From JANQOH01 sp965200095 (GTDB lineage Bacteria > Pseudomonadota > Alphaproteobacteria > UBA7887): a DNA stretch of 64,000 nt. The notes under the pieces were generated by a model, which saw only the letters and a program-made list of their open reading frames with translations, ran no database searches and was not told the origin of the DNA. Shown here piece by piece: positions 49,480 to 59,670 of this stretch (position 1 is the stretch's first letter; every line of letters begins with the position of its first letter). The DNA lies in the NCBI GenBank assembly GCA_965200095.1, contig OZ241350.1:496001-560000 (forward strand), written 5' to 3'. The position numbers and the translations under genes were made by a program.

Positions 49480-50597
49480 AGCTCGCGGTCTGGGCGGCGG
49501 TCGCGGCCGCGGCGCTCGCGGCCGGGTTCTTCGCGCTCGCCGGGGACGACCGCCGCGCGGCGCTGGGCGAGGCCGCCGGCCGCGCCTGGGCTGCGCTCGT
49601 CGAGGCCGCGCCCGGCGCCGGTCCCGACGGGGACGACGACGCGGAAGACGAGGACGACGAAGACGACGAAGACGACGACGAGGAGCCGCTGCCGCTGGTC
49701 GACGGCGTGCCGGCGGTGCGCCTCGATGCGGAACGGCAGGAGCTGGCCGGCGTCGAGACCGCGCGGCTCGAGGCGGCGAGTTTCGTTCCCACCGTCCTCG
49801 CGGCGGCGGAGGTCGTGGACATCCAGCCGCTGGCGGCGCTGCGCGACGCCTATCGCGAACGCTTCTTCGACGCCGAGGCCGCGGACATCGCGGTGGCGAC
49901 CGCCGCCGCCGAGCATGAGCGCCTCGCCGCGCTCTATCGCGAGGACGCCGACGTGGCGCAGAAGGAAGTGTCGCGGGCGGAGGCGGCCTGGCGAACCGCG
50001 CGCACGCAGCGTCACCGCGTCTGGGCCGGTCTCGATTCCCTGCGCGCGCAGGCCGCGCGGGAGTGGGGACCGGTGCTCGCCGAATGGGCGTTCGCCGCGG
50101 ACGACGAGCGGTTCGCCGGCCTCGCCTCCGGCGCCGACAGCCTGTTGCGGGCGGTCCTGCCCGTCGGCCGCGCGTGGGCGGAGGGGCTGCGCGAGGCATC
50201 GGTCGCCCGCGGCGACGGCGCCGTCCCCGCGGCCTGGCTGTCGCCCGCGCCGCGCGCCGAGGCGGGGGCCGGGGAAAGCCATTTCTTCCTGGCGCCGGGG
50301 CTGGCGCTGCCGGCCGGTCTGCGGCTCGAATTGCGGGCCCCGCTGACGGTCGCGCCGATCGTCGGAGCGGCGCTGCCGCGCGCCGCCGTGGTGCGCGCGC
50401 TGGGGCGCGACTGGGTCTATGCGCGCCTCGACGAGCGCCATTTCGTGCGTCGCGAAGTCTCGCTCGACCATGTTCTCCCCGACGGGCGCTATCTGGCCGC
50501 CGGGCTGGACGCGGGCGCCGAGGCCGCGGTGGCGGGCGCACTGGTCCTGTATGCGGAGGAGTTCCGCTCGCAGGTCCGCGACGAAGACGACGACTGA
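49476..50597 (+). CDS. RND efflux periplasmic adaptor (CzcB/CusB-like) with an acidic stretch
   Basis: A 373-aa protein from ATG 49476. The N-terminal anchor (1-21) is followed by a run of nearly pure Asp/Glu (residues 51-70), which could bind metal ions before handover to the pump. The body has LAGVETARLEAASFVPTV (first barrel strand), a helical hairpin (about 120-200), and LRLELRAPLTVAPIVGAALP near the end with GRDWVYARLDERHFVRREV. The sandwich domain is short for the family. It stands between the outer-membrane and pump genes, so it is clearly their adaptor. Confidence 0.8.
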   Translation: MKLAVWAAVAAAALAAGFFALAGDDRRAALGEAAGRAWAALVEAAPGAGPDGDDDAEDEDDEDDEDDDEEPLPLVDGVPAVRLDAERQELAGVETARLEAASFVPTVLAAAEVVDIQPLAALRDAYRERFFDAEAADIAVATAAAEHERLAALYREDADVAQKEVSRAEAAWRTARTQRHRVWAGLDSLRAQAAREWGPVLAEWAFAADDERFAGLASGADSLLRAVLPVGRAWAEGLREASVARGDGAVPAAWLSPAPRAEAGAGESHFFLAPGLALPAGLRLELRAPLTVAPIVGAALPRAAVVRALGRDWVYARLDERHFVRREVSLDHVLPDGRYLAAGLDAGAEAAVAGALVLYAEEFRSQVRDEDDD

Positions 50598-50605
50598 GCG
50601 CGCGC

Positions 50606-53600
50606 GTGCTGGCGTTCGCGGTCAGGTCCTCGGTTCGGCGACCCGGCGTCGTCGCCGCGCTCGCGGCGCTCCTGCTGGGCTATGGCGGATACCGCCTGGC
50701 GACCGTCGGCCTCGACATCTTCCCCGAATTCTCGCCGCGGCTGGTCATCGTGCAGACCGAGGCGCCCGGCTACACGGCCGAGCAGGTGGAGCGCCTCGTC
50801 TCGCTGCCGGTCGAGGCGGCGCTGGGCGGATTGATCGGCCTCCGGTCGGTGCGCTCGCAGTCGATTCCCGGCCTGTCGGTGGTCGAAGCGGTGTTCGAGG
50901 ACTCGGTGGGTCGCCGCGCCGCGCGACAGGCGGTCGGCGAGCGTCTCGCAGCGCTCGCGCAAGCGATGCCGCCGCGCGTCGCCGCGCCGGCGATGGTGCC
51001 CTTCTCCTCGTCGTCGGCCACGGTCATGACCATCGGTCTGACGTCGGCGACGCGCTCCCCGACGGCGTTGCGCGACCTCGCCGACCGGGCGGTCGCGCCG
51101 CGTCTTCTCCGCGCGCCCGGGGTGGTGGACATCAACGTGTTCGGCGGCGCCGGGAAGCAATGGCAGGTGCAGGCCGATCCGGCGGCGCTGCGGCGCCACG
51201 GCGTGTCTCTCGACGCGCTCGCAGCGGCCGCTGCCGACACCGTCGACGCGCGCGGCGCCGGCTTCCTCGACACGCCGACGCAGCGGCTGGCGCTCAGCAG
51301 CGGCGGGCAGGCGCTCGACCCGCGCTCGGTGGCGAACGCGGTGTTGCGCAGCCGGGGCGACCGGCCCCTCGTCATCGCCGACGTGGCCGCCGTGGTCCCC
51401 GGCGCGGCGCCGTCCATCGGCAAGGCGGCTATCGTCGGCGAACCGGGCGTGGTGATGATGATCATCGGCCAATTCGGCGCCGACACACTGGCCGTCAGCC
51501 GCGAGATCGACGCTGCGCTGGCCGAACTGGCGCCGACGTTCGAACGCCACGGCGTCGTCCTTCACGACGACCTGTTCCGTCCGGCGGGATATATCCAGCG
51601 TTCGTTCGCCGGGTTGCTCAAGCATCTGGCGGTCGGTTCGGCGCTGGTGGTGGCCGTCCTCGCCGCATTCCTGTTCAACGGACGCGCGGCCTTCATCTCG
51701 GTGGCCGCGATTCCGCTGTCGCTGATCGCCGCCGCGCTGGTGCTGATCGAGGCGGGCGCGAACCTGAACGTCATGGTGCTGGGCGGTTTGGCCATCGCCC
51801 TCGGCGAGGTCGTGGACGACGCGATCATCGACACCGAAAACGCCTTGCGCCGCCTGCGCGAGAACCGGGCGCTGCCGGCGCCGCGCCCGGTCCGCGATGT
51901 CGTGTTCGACGCCTCGATGGAGGTCCGCGGCTCAATGGTCCATGCGAGCCTCATCGTGGCGCTGGCCTTCGTCCCGCTGCTGTCGCTGTCGGGCGTCGCC
52001 GGACGCATGTTCTTTCCGGTGGGCGCGACCTACATCCTGGCGATCGGCGCGTCGCTTGCGGTGGCGCTGACCGTGACCCCGGCGCTTTGCGTTCTGTTGC
52101 TGCGCGGCGGGCGGGCCGGCGAGGGCCCGCCGCCGCTGGTCCGCCGCCTGCAACCGGCCTACGGGCGCCTGTTGCGCGCCGTGGCGCGGCGCGACCGCCT
52201 GGCGATGGCGGCGACGGCCGCCGCGGTCGCCGCCAGCCTCGCCGCGCTGCCGCTGTTGCAGAGCCGCTTCCTGCCGGAACTGCGCGAAGGGCACTACATG
52301 ATCCACACATCGGGCGTGCCGGGGATGGCGCTGGACGAGAACATCCGCCTCGGCACGCGGTTGACCGAACGGGTCATGGCGATCCCCGGCGTGCGCAAGA
52401 TGTCGCAATGGGCGGGGCGGGCGGAGCGCGGCGCCGACACCTACGGGAGCCACTACGCCGAATACGAGGTCGACCTGGAGCCGCTGCCGGGGCCGGAACA
52501 ACAGCGCGTGCTCGACTCGATCCGCGGCCTCCTCGACCGCTTCCCCGGCCTCGCCACCGAGGTCAACACCTTCCTCGTCGAGCGCGTCGAGGAAACCATA
52601 ACGGGTTACGGCGGAGCGGTGGCGGTGCAATTGTTCGGCGGCAGCCTCGACCTGCTGGAGCGCAAGGCCGGCGAAGCGGCGGCCGTCATGCGCTCGCTGC
52701 CCGGCGCGGTCGACGTGCGCGTGCGCGCGACCCACGCCGTGCCGGCGCTTGCGGTCGAGGTCGACAACGAACGGATGGCGTTCCACGGGGTGCGCCCGCG
52801 CGCCGTCTACGACGCGGTGAACATCGCGTTCGAGGGGCGCGTCGTCGGCGAGGTCCATGAAGGCGGCCGCGCCGTGCCGCTGGCGGTCACCGTCGCGTCC
52901 GACGCAAGGGCCCTGCCCGAACGGGTCGCCGCGCTGCCCGTGGCGGCGCGCGGGGGAGGCGTCGTCGCTCTCGGCGATGTCGCGTCGGTGACCGCGGATT
53001 CGCGACGCTACGCGATTCTGCGCGAGGGCGGGCAACGCGTCCGGACGGTGACGGGCAACCTGACGGGAGTCGACGCCGACCGCTTCGTCTCGCGGCTCGA
53101 AGAGCGTCTGCGCGCTTCGCTCGACCTGCCGGCGGGGGTTCATTTCGAGATCGCCGGCGCGGCCGTGGAAGCGGGCGCGGCCCGCGGCGAGCTGATTCTG
53201 CGCGCCCTCCTGGTCGGCGCCGGCGTGCTGATCCTGCTCCATATCGCCCTCGGCCACGTCGCCAATGTTGCGCTGGTCGCGACCAACCTGCCGTTCTCGC
53301 TCGCCGGCGGGGTGCTGGCGGCTCTGTGGACCGGCGGCGTGTTGTCGCTGGGGTCGTTCGTCGGGTTCGTCACCCTGTTCGGCATCACCTTGCGCAACGC
53401 CATCATGCTGGTCTCCCACTACCGCCATCTGGTGGTTGCGGAGGGGCTGCCGTGGTCGCCCGAGACCGCCGTCCGCGGGGCCGAGGAGCGCCTGCCGTCG
53501 ATCCTCATGACGGCGCTGGCCACGGCGCTCGCGATGCTGCCCATCGCCGTCGCGAGCGACAATCCGGGCCACGAGATCATCGGCCCCATGGCCGGCGTGA

Positions 53601-53713
53601 TAGTGGGCGGCATGGCGACCTCGACCGTCCTCAACCTCCTCGTCCTGCCCGCCGTCATGAGCCGCTACGGGCGCTTCCCGCGCGGCCCCGCAGCGGCGCC
53701 GGACGCGGTTTGA
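50606..53713 (+). CDS. CzcA/CusA-family heavy-metal RND efflux pump
   Basis: A 1035-aa pump, best started at GTG 50606, 8 bases after the adaptor stop. First membrane helix near residue 20, then the big periplasmic loop: DIFPEFSPRLVIVQTEAPG, and GGAGKQWQVQADPAALRRHG. The membrane motif LGGLAIALGEVVDDAIIDTENALRRLRENR near residue 400 carries the paired aspartates for proton transfer. Symmetric second half: PFSLAGGVLAALWTGG, GSFVGFVTLFGITLRNAIML. It exports divalent or monovalent metal ions with the two upstream proteins. The metal (Zn/Co/Cd or Cu/Ag) cannot be told by eye. Confidence 0.92.
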   Translation: MLAFAVRSSVRRPGVVAALAALLLGYGGYRLATVGLDIFPEFSPRLVIVQTEAPGYTAEQVERLVSLPVEAALGGLIGLRSVRSQSIPGLSVVEAVFEDSVGRRAARQAVGERLAALAQAMPPRVAAPAMVPFSSSSATVMTIGLTSATRSPTALRDLADRAVAPRLLRAPGVVDINVFGGAGKQWQVQADPAALRRHGVSLDALAAAAADTVDARGAGFLDTPTQRLALSSGGQALDPRSVANAVLRSRGDRPLVIADVAAVVPGAAPSIGKAAIVGEPGVVMMIIGQFGADTLAVSREIDAALAELAPTFERHGVVLHDDLFRPAGYIQRSFAGLLKHLAVGSALVVAVLAAFLFNGRAAFISVAAIPLSLIAAALVLIEAGANLNVMVLGGLAIALGEVVDDAIIDTENALRRLRENRALPAPRPVRDVVFDASMEVRGSMVHASLIVALAFVPLLSLSGVAGRMFFPVGATYILAIGASLAVALTVTPALCVLLLRGGRAGEGPPPLVRRLQPAYGRLLRAVARRDRLAMAATAAAVAASLAALPLLQSRFLPELREGHYMIHTSGVPGMALDENIRLGTRLTERVMAIPGVRKMSQWAGRAERGADTYGSHYAEYEVDLEPLPGPEQQRVLDSIRGLLDRFPGLATEVNTFLVERVEETITGYGGAVAVQLFGGSLDLLERKAGEAAAVMRSLPGAVDVRVRATHAVPALAVEVDNERMAFHGVRPRAVYDAVNIAFEGRVVGEVHEGGRAVPLAVTVASDARALPERVAALPVAARGGGVVALGDVASVTADSRRYAILREGGQRVRTVTGNLTGVDADRFVSRLEERLRASLDLPAGVHFEIAGAAVEAGAARGELILRALLVGAGVLILLHIALGHVANVALVATNLPFSLAGGVLAALWTGGVLSLGSFVGFVTLFGITLRNAIMLVSHYRHLVVAEGLPWSPETAVRGAEERLPSILMTALATALAMLPIAVASDNPGHEIIGPMAGVIVGGMATSTVLNLLVLPAVMSRYGRFPRGPAAAPDAV

Positions 53714-53766
53714 CCGCCCGCGGCGGGTGCGACAGAGTGCGCCGCGCCAGCGAGGGGAAAGCCGCG

Positions 53767-54825
53767 ATGCCGCGTTTCAGCGCCGGAAGCCTGCGCCGGG
53801 CCTGCGCCGACGCCTTCGAATCGGTCGGCTTCGCCCGCCGGGACGCGCAAACCGTCGCCCGTCTCATGGTCGAATCGAACCTGGCCGGCCACGACAGCCA
53901 CGGGGTGCGCCACCTCCCCGTCTATGTCGGACGGGTGCGCGACGGCCTGATCGACCCCGCCGGCGCGCCGCGCGCGGTTTCCGAAACCCCCGCCACCGCG
54001 GTCGTGGACGGCGGGCGCGCCCTCGGCCACCTCGCCGCCGGGTTCGGCATGGCGCTCGCCGTCGAAAAGGCGCGCGCGACGCGCATCGCCGCGGTCGCCG
54101 TGCGCAACAACGAGCATGTCGGGAGGGTCGGCGCCTATCCCGAAATGGCGGCCGAAGCGGGTTTCGTCGGGCTGACCTTCTGCAACGCACAGGGGCGGGG
54201 GATTTCCGTCGCCGCGCATGGCGGCCTCGGGCGCCGCATCGGCGCCAACCCCGTCGCCGCGGGCTTTCCGAACCCCGACGGCGCCCCTGTGCTCCTCGAC
54301 ATCTCCACCTCGCAGATCGCCATGAACAAGGTCCGCCAGGCGCGCGATCGCGGCGTTGCGCTGCCTGAAGGGGCGATGCTGGACGAAGACGGCGCGCCGA
54401 CCGCCGACCCCGGCGCGTTCATGGACCGCGCCGGCGCGGCGCTGCCGCTCGGCGGCCTCGCCTTCGGACACAAGGGGTTCGGCCTCGCCGTCGTCGGCGA
54501 CCTGTTGTGCGGCGTCATCGGCGGCTCGGGCAGCGCCGCCAACCGCCACGAGACCGATATCGACAACGGCACCTTTCACATCGCCATAGATCCGGAAGCG
54601 TTCCTGTCGCGCGAGGCCTACAACGCCGAACTGCGCCGCCTCGCCGGCCATCTTCGCTCCAGCCGGCCGCTGCCGGGGGTGGACCGGGTGCGGATGCCCG
54701 GCGATTTCGAGGCCGAGAACCGCGCCGGGCGCGCCGAACACGGCATCCCCGTCGACGACGCCGTGTGGGAAAAGATCCGCGACACCCTCGCGCGCCTGAA
54801 CGTGCCGCCGCCCGAACCCCTCTGA
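53767..54825 (+). CDS. Malate/L-lactate dehydrogenase-type (Ldh_2) oxidoreductase
   Basis: A 352-aa protein from ATG 53767 (GAGGGGAAAG in front). Family blocks: NLAGHDSHGVRHLPVYVGRV (catalytic H-D-S-H-G), VRNNEHVGRVGAYPEMA, TFCNAQGRG, RRIGANPVAAGFPN and LDISTSQIAMNKVRQA, then GHKGFGLAVVGDLL. This is the NAD(P)-dependent group of malate, ureidoglycolate and sulfolactate dehydrogenases. The substrate is open. It ends 3 bases before the YhaO-like gene but has no functional link to it. Confidence 0.88.
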   Translation: MPRFSAGSLRRACADAFESVGFARRDAQTVARLMVESNLAGHDSHGVRHLPVYVGRVRDGLIDPAGAPRAVSETPATAVVDGGRALGHLAAGFGMALAVEKARATRIAAVAVRNNEHVGRVGAYPEMAAEAGFVGLTFCNAQGRGISVAAHGGLGRRIGANPVAAGFPNPDGAPVLLDISTSQIAMNKVRQARDRGVALPEGAMLDEDGAPTADPGAFMDRAGAALPLGGLAFGHKGFGLAVVGDLLCGVIGGSGSAANRHETDIDNGTFHIAIDPEAFLSREAYNAELRRLAGHLRSSRPLPGVDRVRMPGDFEAENRAGRAEHGIPVDDAVWEKIRDTLARLNVPPPEPL

Positions 54826-54828
54826 TCC

Positions 54829-56100
54829 GTGCCGTTCCGCTTCGTCCACACCGCCGACCTCCATCTCGACTCGCCGCTGCGCTCGCTGGCGCTGCGCAAC
54901 CCCGACCTCGCCGGGCTGATCGGCGACGCCACCCGCCAGGCGTTCTCCAACCTCGTCGATCTGTGCCTCGACGAGGAGGCGGAGGCGCTCATGATCGCCG
55001 GCGACCTCTACGACGGCGACCAGACATCGATGAAGACGGCGCTGTTCCTCGCCGACCGCTTGCGCCGGCTCGACGAGGCGGGGGTTCGCACGTTCATCGT
55101 GCGCGGCAACCACGACGCCGAGTCGCGGATCACACGCGAGCTCACGCTGCCGGAAGGCGCGAAGGCGTTCCGCGGCCGGAGCGAGGCCGCGATGCTGGAC
55201 AGACCCGACGGCGCGCTTCCCGTCGCGGTGCACGGGATCAGTTTCGGCAAGCCCCATGCGCCGGAAAGCCTGGTCCCCAAATTCAGGCCGCCGGTTCCCG
55301 ACGCGTTCAACATCGGGCTGCTCCACACCAGCCTCGGCGGCGCGCCGGGGCACGACCCCTATGCGCCGTGCAGCGTCGCCGATCTCGTCGGCGCGGGCTT
55401 CGACTACTGGTGCCTCGGCCATATCCACAAGCGCGCGGTTCACCATGAAAAGCCGCATGTCGTCATGCCGGGAATGCCGCAGGGGCGCCATATCGGCGAA
55501 GCGGGGCCGAAATCGGTCACCCTCGTCCGCGTCGCCGACGACGGGAGCGTCGCTTGCGAGGAGCGCGCCGTGAGCGTCGCGCAATTCGAGCGCGTCACGG
55601 TCGATCTCGCGGGCGTCGGGGACTGGCGCGAGATGACCGAGCGCATCGGCGCGAGCCTGGAACGCGCGCGCGCCGGGGCCCGGGCCGACCGTCTGGTGGC
55701 GCGTCTCGAATTGACCGGCGGGACTCCGTTGAACTGGCGCTTGCGCCGTGAAAGGGAGCGCGTTGAAGGCGAGGCCCGCCATCGCGCCGGCGCGGCCGGA
55801 AACACATGGATCGAGAAGGTCGAACTCGCCACCGGGGAGCCCGCGGGCGCTCGTGCGGGCGCGGGCGCCGTCGCGGAGCTCGCGGCGGAGATGCGCGGCC
55901 CTGTCGCGCAGTCGCAAGACTTCAGGACGCAGGCGCTCGAGGCGATGGAAGACATCGAACGGGTCTTGCCGCCGGAAGTGCGCCGGGCGCTCGGCGACAG
56001 CGCGGAGGAACGGGAAAAGACGCTCGCCGGACTGATCGGCGAGGGATGCGAAACCGTGCTCGTCCGTCTCCGCGAAGGCGGGTCGGGAGAAGCGGACTGA
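54829..56100 (+). CDS. YhaO-like metallophosphoesterase (SbcD/Mre11 family DNA nuclease)
   Basis: A 423-aa protein from GTG 54829. The five phosphoesterase motifs appear in order: HTADLHLDSPLRS (7-19), MIAGDLYDGDQ, VRGNHDAES (about 96), LLHTSLGG and CLGHIHKRAV (about 196). A capping domain and a helical tail follow. It overlaps the stop of the next gene's start (TGATG), and that gene encodes the Rad50/SbcC-like ATPase, so the two should form an Mre11-Rad50-type complex in double-strand-break repair or end processing. Confidence 0.88.
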   Translation: MPFRFVHTADLHLDSPLRSLALRNPDLAGLIGDATRQAFSNLVDLCLDEEAEALMIAGDLYDGDQTSMKTALFLADRLRRLDEAGVRTFIVRGNHDAESRITRELTLPEGAKAFRGRSEAAMLDRPDGALPVAVHGISFGKPHAPESLVPKFRPPVPDAFNIGLLHTSLGGAPGHDPYAPCSVADLVGAGFDYWCLGHIHKRAVHHEKPHVVMPGMPQGRHIGEAGPKSVTLVRVADDGSVACEERAVSVAQFERVTVDLAGVGDWREMTERIGASLERARAGARADRLVARLELTGGTPLNWRLRRERERVEGEARHRAGAAGNTWIEKVELATGEPAGARAGAGAVAELAAEMRGPVAQSQDFRTQALEAMEDIERVLPPEVRRALGDSAEEREKTLAGLIGEGCETVLVRLREGGSGEAD

Positions 56101-59100
56101 TGCGCCTGCGCCGGCTGAACCTGTCGCGATACGGGATGTTCACCGACCGCGAGATCGATTTCGGGCCGGCGCCGGCGAACGCCCCCGACCTGCACCTGGT
56201 CTACGGGCCGAACGAGGCGGGGAAATCCACCGCGCTGGCCGGCTTCCTCGACCTGCTGTTCGGGTTCGGCCGTATCAATCCATACGCCTTCCTTCATCCC
56301 TACCCGACGATGCGGGTGGAAGGCGACCTGGAGATCGACGGCGAGGCGCGCCGCTTCGTCCGCATCAAGAAGAAGCAGGGGAGTCTTCTCGGCGGCGCCG
56401 GCCGGCCGGTCCCCGAAGGCATGCTCGCCAACGCCCTCGGCGGCATGACCCGCGAGACCTACAAGGCGACGTTCTCGCTCGACGACGACACGCTGGAGGC
56501 CGGCGGCGACGAGATCCTGAAAAGCGAGGGCGATCTCGGCCAGTTGCTGTTCGCCGGCGGCGCCGGACTCGTGGAACTGCGCGAAACGCTGAACGAACTC
56601 CGGGAAGGGACGGAGGCGTTTCACAAGGGCAGGGCCCAGAATACGATTCTCAGGGATCTGAAGAAGCGTCTCGCCGACCTCGCCGGGGAGAAGAAGCGCC
56701 TCGACATTGCGGCCGGCGCCTGGGCCGCTCTCGTGAAAGAGCGCGACGCGGCGCGGAAGGCCTATGACGAAGCGGCGGCGGAGGGCGGGAAGCTGGAGGC
56801 GGCGCGCGCCGACGCCCAACGCCGGATCGCCGCGCTGCCGTGGCTCTCGGAAGTCCGCCGCCTGCGCGACGAACTCGCCGGCCTGGAAGGTTTGCCCGAA
56901 CCGCCGCAGATCTGGTTCGAGCGTATCGGCGCGTTGCTGGAAAGCGAACCGCGGCTGGCCGCGCGTATCGATGGCCTCCAAAAGCAGGCGGCGCGTCTCG
57001 AAGAGAAGCGGGAGGCCGCCCCGACCGACGACAAGATACTGGCCATCGAGGACCGCGTCGCCGGGGTCGACACTGCCCGCGCGCGTTACCTCACGGCCGA
57101 GCAGGACTTGCCGCGCCGGCGCGAAACGCTGGCCCGGCTGCGGGGAACCATCGCGGCCCTGCTCCGCCGCCTGGAGCGGGCGCCCGATACGGATCCCGCC
57201 TCGCTGGCGGTTCCCGCAGCCGCCGCCGGCGCCCTTCGCGCCCTGATCGAGAGCCGGTCGGGAGTCGACGAACGCCTGAAATCCACGGCGGCCGAACTGG
57301 AAACCGCGAAGCGCGAAGAGGCGCGCGCGGCGGCGGCGTTCGAGAAAATCGGCGCCGCCACGGGCGCCGCCGCGGGCGCCGCAACGGAAGCGGCGTTCGA
57401 ACGCCTCCGCGCCGCGCTCGACGATGCGCAGGGCGACGACTGGCGCGCGCGTCTCGATCTCCATACCCGACAGCGCCGCCGCCTGGCGGCCGAACTGGAC
57501 GACAATCTCCGGCAATTGCGTCCGTGGAGCGGCGGCGCGGACAGCCTCGCCCGGGTCGAAATACCGGAACGCGGCGAACTGGACGCCTGGCGGGCGTCTC
57601 TGGAGGCCGCCGAACGCGATATTGAGCGCCTCGAGGCCGGGAAGGCCCGCCTCGCGGCGGAACTTAACCGGCAATCCGCCCGCGCCGACGCGGCGAAGGC
57701 GGAAACCGGCGTCGCCGACGACGTCGAGGCGGCGGCGCGGCGCGCGGCGCGCGACGAGGCGTGGCAAAGCCACATCAAGGCGCTGGACGCCGCGTCCGCC
57801 GACCTTTTCGAGGAGCGGATGGAGGCTTACGACGCCGCGGCCGACGGCCGCCTCGCGAACGCAGAGGCGCTCGCCCGGCTGCGGCAGGCCGGCGAGGAGC
57901 GGCGCACGACGGAGGCGGACGCGAAGGCCAACGCCGCAGAGCTCGCTCGCGCGCGGCGGAGGCGACAGGAGGTCATGGACGGGATTGCCGCGTCGGTCGC
58001 GACCATGACCCGCACCGGCGCTGCCGACCTGCCGCCCGACATCGGCCTTCCCCGTCTCGCCGCGTGGGTCGACCGGCGCGAGGAGATACTCGCGAAATTC
58101 GCCGAGGCGGGGGGAGAGGAACACGAGATCGGACGCGCGCGGGAGGACGGCGCGCGTCTGCATGCGCGGCTCGCCTCCGCCCTTGCCGTCGCCGGCGCGC
58201 CGGCGGCGCAGGACGCGGACATCGAGGAGCTCGCGGCGGCGGCGCAGGCGGCGGTCCAGGCGGACAAGGACCGCCGGGCGCAGGCGGACGCGGCGCGGCA
58301 GCGGCTGGAGCGCGCGCGCGCCGAACTCGAACGCCGCGACGGCGACGCGCAGCGAGCGGAGAGCGACGATGACGCCTGGCGCCGCGATTGGGCGGCGGCG
58401 CTGTCCCGCTGCTGGCTGGGCGCGATCGACCCGGCGCCGTCGGCGGCCGAGGCGCCGCGCATCCTCGAAGACGCCGTGGAACTGGAGACGGCGCATGGAG
58501 AACATGCGGATCTGGCCGCCCGGATCGCCGCGATGGAAAGCGACCGAGAGGCGTTCGTCGCCGAAGTGGGCGCGCTGGCGGAACTGGCCGGCGAGAGGTT
58601 CGACCCGTCGCGGGCGCTCGCGCATGACGACGCCCTGAAGAAGCGCCTTGCCGAAGAAAGCGACAGGCGCAAGCGGCGGGACGAATTGGCGAAAGAGATC
58701 GAGGGAGCCGACAGGGAACTGGCCCGCGCCCGAAGCGAAATGGCGGAGTTGCAGGCCGAGGCCGGGCGTATGTTCGAAGCGTTCGGGGTCGACTCGCTGC
58801 GCGCCGCGGAGGGCAAATTGCGCGAGGCGAAGCGGCGCGCGGAACTGCGCGAGACTCTCGCCGCGGACGAAACGAAACTGGCGGACGCGATGGGCGCCGC
58901 CTCGCCGCAGGACGCCGAGGCGGCGCTTGCGGAGGCCGACCGCGACGCTCTGGAAACCGGGGCCGCCGAAACCGCGTCGAAACTGGAGGATGCCGCCGCC
59001 CGCAAGCAGGAGCTCTTCCACGCCTTGCAAAAGATCTCGGACAAGCTTGCCGCGGTCGGGAGCGGCGACGACGCGGCGCGGCTCGAACAGCAGAGACGGA

Positions 59101-59657
59101 CGGCGCTTCTCGAAATCGAAGAGGGCGCCCGCGAATGGTTGCGCGTCCGGCTGGGCGTGCTGGCGGCGGAGCGCGCGCTCGACGCCTGGCGCGAGGCGCA
59201 CCGCAGCTCGATGATGGAGCACGCTTCGGAAGCGTTCCGCATCGTCAGCCGCGGCGCCTATTCGCGGCTCGAGGCGCAGCTCGGGGACAAGCGCGAGGTC
59301 CTTGTCGGAGTCCCCGCCGCCGGCGGGGCGAAACTCGCGACAGAACTTTCGAAGGGAGCGCGCTTCCAGCTCTATCTCGCGCTGCGGGTCGCCGGTTACC
59401 GCGAATTCGCCGAACGCCACGGCGCGGTGCCCTTCGTCGCCGACGACATACTCGAAACCTTCGACGATTTCCGCGCCGAGGAGGCGTTCCGGCTGTTCGC
59501 CGACATGGCGGGATACGGTCAGGTCGTCTATCTGAGCCACCATCGGCATTTGTGCGACATCGCGCGGGAGGTTTGCCCGTCGGTGCGCGTCCACGAACTT
59601 CCCGACGCCGGAGCGGCGCCTGAGGCGGCGCCTGAAGCGGCGTCGGAGGCGGCGTGA
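56100..59657 (+). CDS. YhaN-like AAA/SMC-type ATPase (Rad50/SbcC-like)
   Basis: A 1185-aa protein from ATG 56100. Walker A YGPNEAGKST (35-44); a long Ala/Glu/Arg coiled coil (about 180-1000). The C-terminal half of the ATPase has LSKGARFQLYLALRVAGYREF (signature near residue 1090), PFVADDILETFDDF (Walker B, with D-D) and VVYLSHHRH (histidine switch). This is the ATPase arm of the YhaON pair. It ends in a short Pro/Ala/Glu tail. The next gene (dapB) starts 13 bases on. Confidence 0.88.
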   Translation: MRLRRLNLSRYGMFTDREIDFGPAPANAPDLHLVYGPNEAGKSTALAGFLDLLFGFGRINPYAFLHPYPTMRVEGDLEIDGEARRFVRIKKKQGSLLGGAGRPVPEGMLANALGGMTRETYKATFSLDDDTLEAGGDEILKSEGDLGQLLFAGGAGLVELRETLNELREGTEAFHKGRAQNTILRDLKKRLADLAGEKKRLDIAAGAWAALVKERDAARKAYDEAAAEGGKLEAARADAQRRIAALPWLSEVRRLRDELAGLEGLPEPPQIWFERIGALLESEPRLAARIDGLQKQAARLEEKREAAPTDDKILAIEDRVAGVDTARARYLTAEQDLPRRRETLARLRGTIAALLRRLERAPDTDPASLAVPAAAAGALRALIESRSGVDERLKSTAAELETAKREEARAAAAFEKIGAATGAAAGAATEAAFERLRAALDDAQGDDWRARLDLHTRQRRRLAAELDDNLRQLRPWSGGADSLARVEIPERGELDAWRASLEAAERDIERLEAGKARLAAELNRQSARADAAKAETGVADDVEAAARRAARDEAWQSHIKALDAASADLFEERMEAYDAAADGRLANAEALARLRQAGEERRTTEADAKANAAELARARRRRQEVMDGIAASVATMTRTGAADLPPDIGLPRLAAWVDRREEILAKFAEAGGEEHEIGRAREDGARLHARLASALAVAGAPAAQDADIEELAAAAQAAVQADKDRRAQADAARQRLERARAELERRDGDAQRAESDDDAWRRDWAAALSRCWLGAIDPAPSAAEAPRILEDAVELETAHGEHADLAARIAAMESDREAFVAEVGALAELAGERFDPSRALAHDDALKKRLAEESDRRKRRDELAKEIEGADRELARARSEMAELQAEAGRMFEAFGVDSLRAAEGKLREAKRRAELRETLAADETKLADAMGAASPQDAEAALAEADRDALETGAAETASKLEDAAARKQELFHALQKISDKLAAVGSGDDAARLEQQRRTALLEIEEGAREWLRVRLGVLAAERALDAWREAHRSSMMEHASEAFRIVSRGAYSRLEAQLGDKREVLVGVPAAGGAKLATELSKGARFQLYLALRVAGYREFAERHGAVPFVADDILETFDDFRAEEAFRLFADMAGYGQVVYLSHHRHLCDIAREVCPSVRVHELPDAGAAPEAAPEAASEAA

Positions 59658-59670
59658 AGGAGCGAGAACC

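Noticed and set aside
47305..50541. 1078-aa minus-strand frame
   Set aside because: Only the last 201 codons (RNase HII from ATG 47910) are real; the rest is antisense of the efflux genes.
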